From Actinomycetes bacterium (GTDB lineage Bacteria > Actinomycetota > Coriobacteriia > Coriobacteriales > JAEZXW01): DNA of 7,089 nucleotides. Below, one piece after another: positions 6,759 to 7,089 of the stretch (within the stretch, counting starts at the first letter, position 1; every line of letters begins with the position of its first letter). The stretch is taken from the NCBI GenBank assembly GCA_023419515.1, contig JAEZXW010000056.1:1-7089 (forward strand), in the 5' to 3' direction. The position numbers and the translations under genes were made by a program. The notes beneath the pieces were generated by a model. The model did no database searches. It was not told where the DNA came from and saw only the letters and a program-made list of their open reading frames with translations.

Positions 6759-7089
6759 CCCAATCATTCGCTATCTCGCGCTCGGCTTGGCATGGGTATG
6801 CTTGGTTTTAGGCTGCATTGGCATCTTTGTGCCTGTTTTACCGACCACCCCGTTTTTACTGCTCACAGTATTTTTGTTTGCAAAGTTTTCGCCACGTTTG
6901 CACGCTTGGATGATGACGACCAAGCCATATCAGTCTTACGTCGAACCCTTTAAGCGCCAGGGCGGCATCTCGCGCGCCAAAAAGACGCGTATTCTCGTGA
7001 TCTCCTACACAGTGTTGTTGATTAGCGCCCTGGCTGTTAAAAAGCCGCACGTCTGGATCATCCTTGGATTGGTGGCACTGTTTTTGCTC
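6745..7089 (+). CDS. DUF454 (YbaN-type) small membrane protein, 3' end cut by window edge
   Basis: I translated 115 codons to the right edge without a stop. The sequence MMTNNPIIRYLALGLAWVCL leads into GCIGIFVPVLPTTPFLLL and FAKFSPRLHAWM, which are the conserved core of the DUF454 family. These are inner-membrane proteins of about 120-130 residues with no established function. Hydrophobic segments are at about residues 10-32, 36-46, 83-98 and 103-115. The loop at 58-82 is basic (KRQGG, RAKKTR). The start lies inside the end of the U32 gene (14-base overlap; the adjacent ATG at 6748 is equally possible), with GAGG at 6730-6733 as a weak ribosome site. Only a few C-terminal residues are likely missing. 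Co-expression with the U32 gene is expected from the overlap. Confidence 0.88.
   Translation, partial: MMTNNPIIRYLALGLAWVCLVLGCIGIFVPVLPTTPFLLLTVFLFAKFSPRLHAWMMTTKPYQSYVEPFKRQGGISRAKKTRILVISYTVLLISALAVKKPHVWIILGLVALFLL

Overview
The window holds six protein-coding genes and one tRNA gene. It looks like ordinary bacterial chromosome of roughly balanced to slightly GC-rich composition. Strong AGGAGG-type ribosome sites, tightly packed genes and the particular gene set (Ppk1 with a short Ppx, an AcnA-type aconitase, a U32 protein and a DUF454 protein) would fit an actinobacterium of the Coriobacteriia. That placement is an impression from protein style, not something the sequence proves. I see no insertion sequence, integrase, phage gene, CRISPR array or plasmid origin.

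Left part (1-1436, minus strand): a polyphosphate operon. The Ppx/GppA-type phosphatase comes first and the N-terminal part of polyphosphate kinase 1 follows, joined by a 4-base ATGA overlap. The kinase gene runs off the left edge. A perfect TATAAT sits on the first possible ATG of ppx, so the true start is probably a GTG 45 bases further in, which has its own ribosome site.

Middle part (1437-2570): the divergent intergenic region contains a degenerate tandem array of ten 11-bp units (1517-1626), which I consider the most unusual thing here. It is followed by a small nitroreductase-family flavoprotein on the plus strand, then a gap with a long 15-bp hairpin, then tRNA-Arg(CCG).

Right part (2576-7089, plus strand): a full-length aconitase begins only 21 bases after the tRNA. 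A U32-family protein (tRNA/rRNA hydroxylation type) follows after 31 bases, and a DUF454 membrane protein overlaps its end by 14 bases and runs off the right edge. These three genes are probably one transcription unit, possibly started by the tRNA promoter.

Functionally the neighbours are loosely related housekeeping genes: phosphate storage, flavin redox chemistry, citrate/isocitrate conversion and RNA modification. I did not find evidence for a new multi-gene system.
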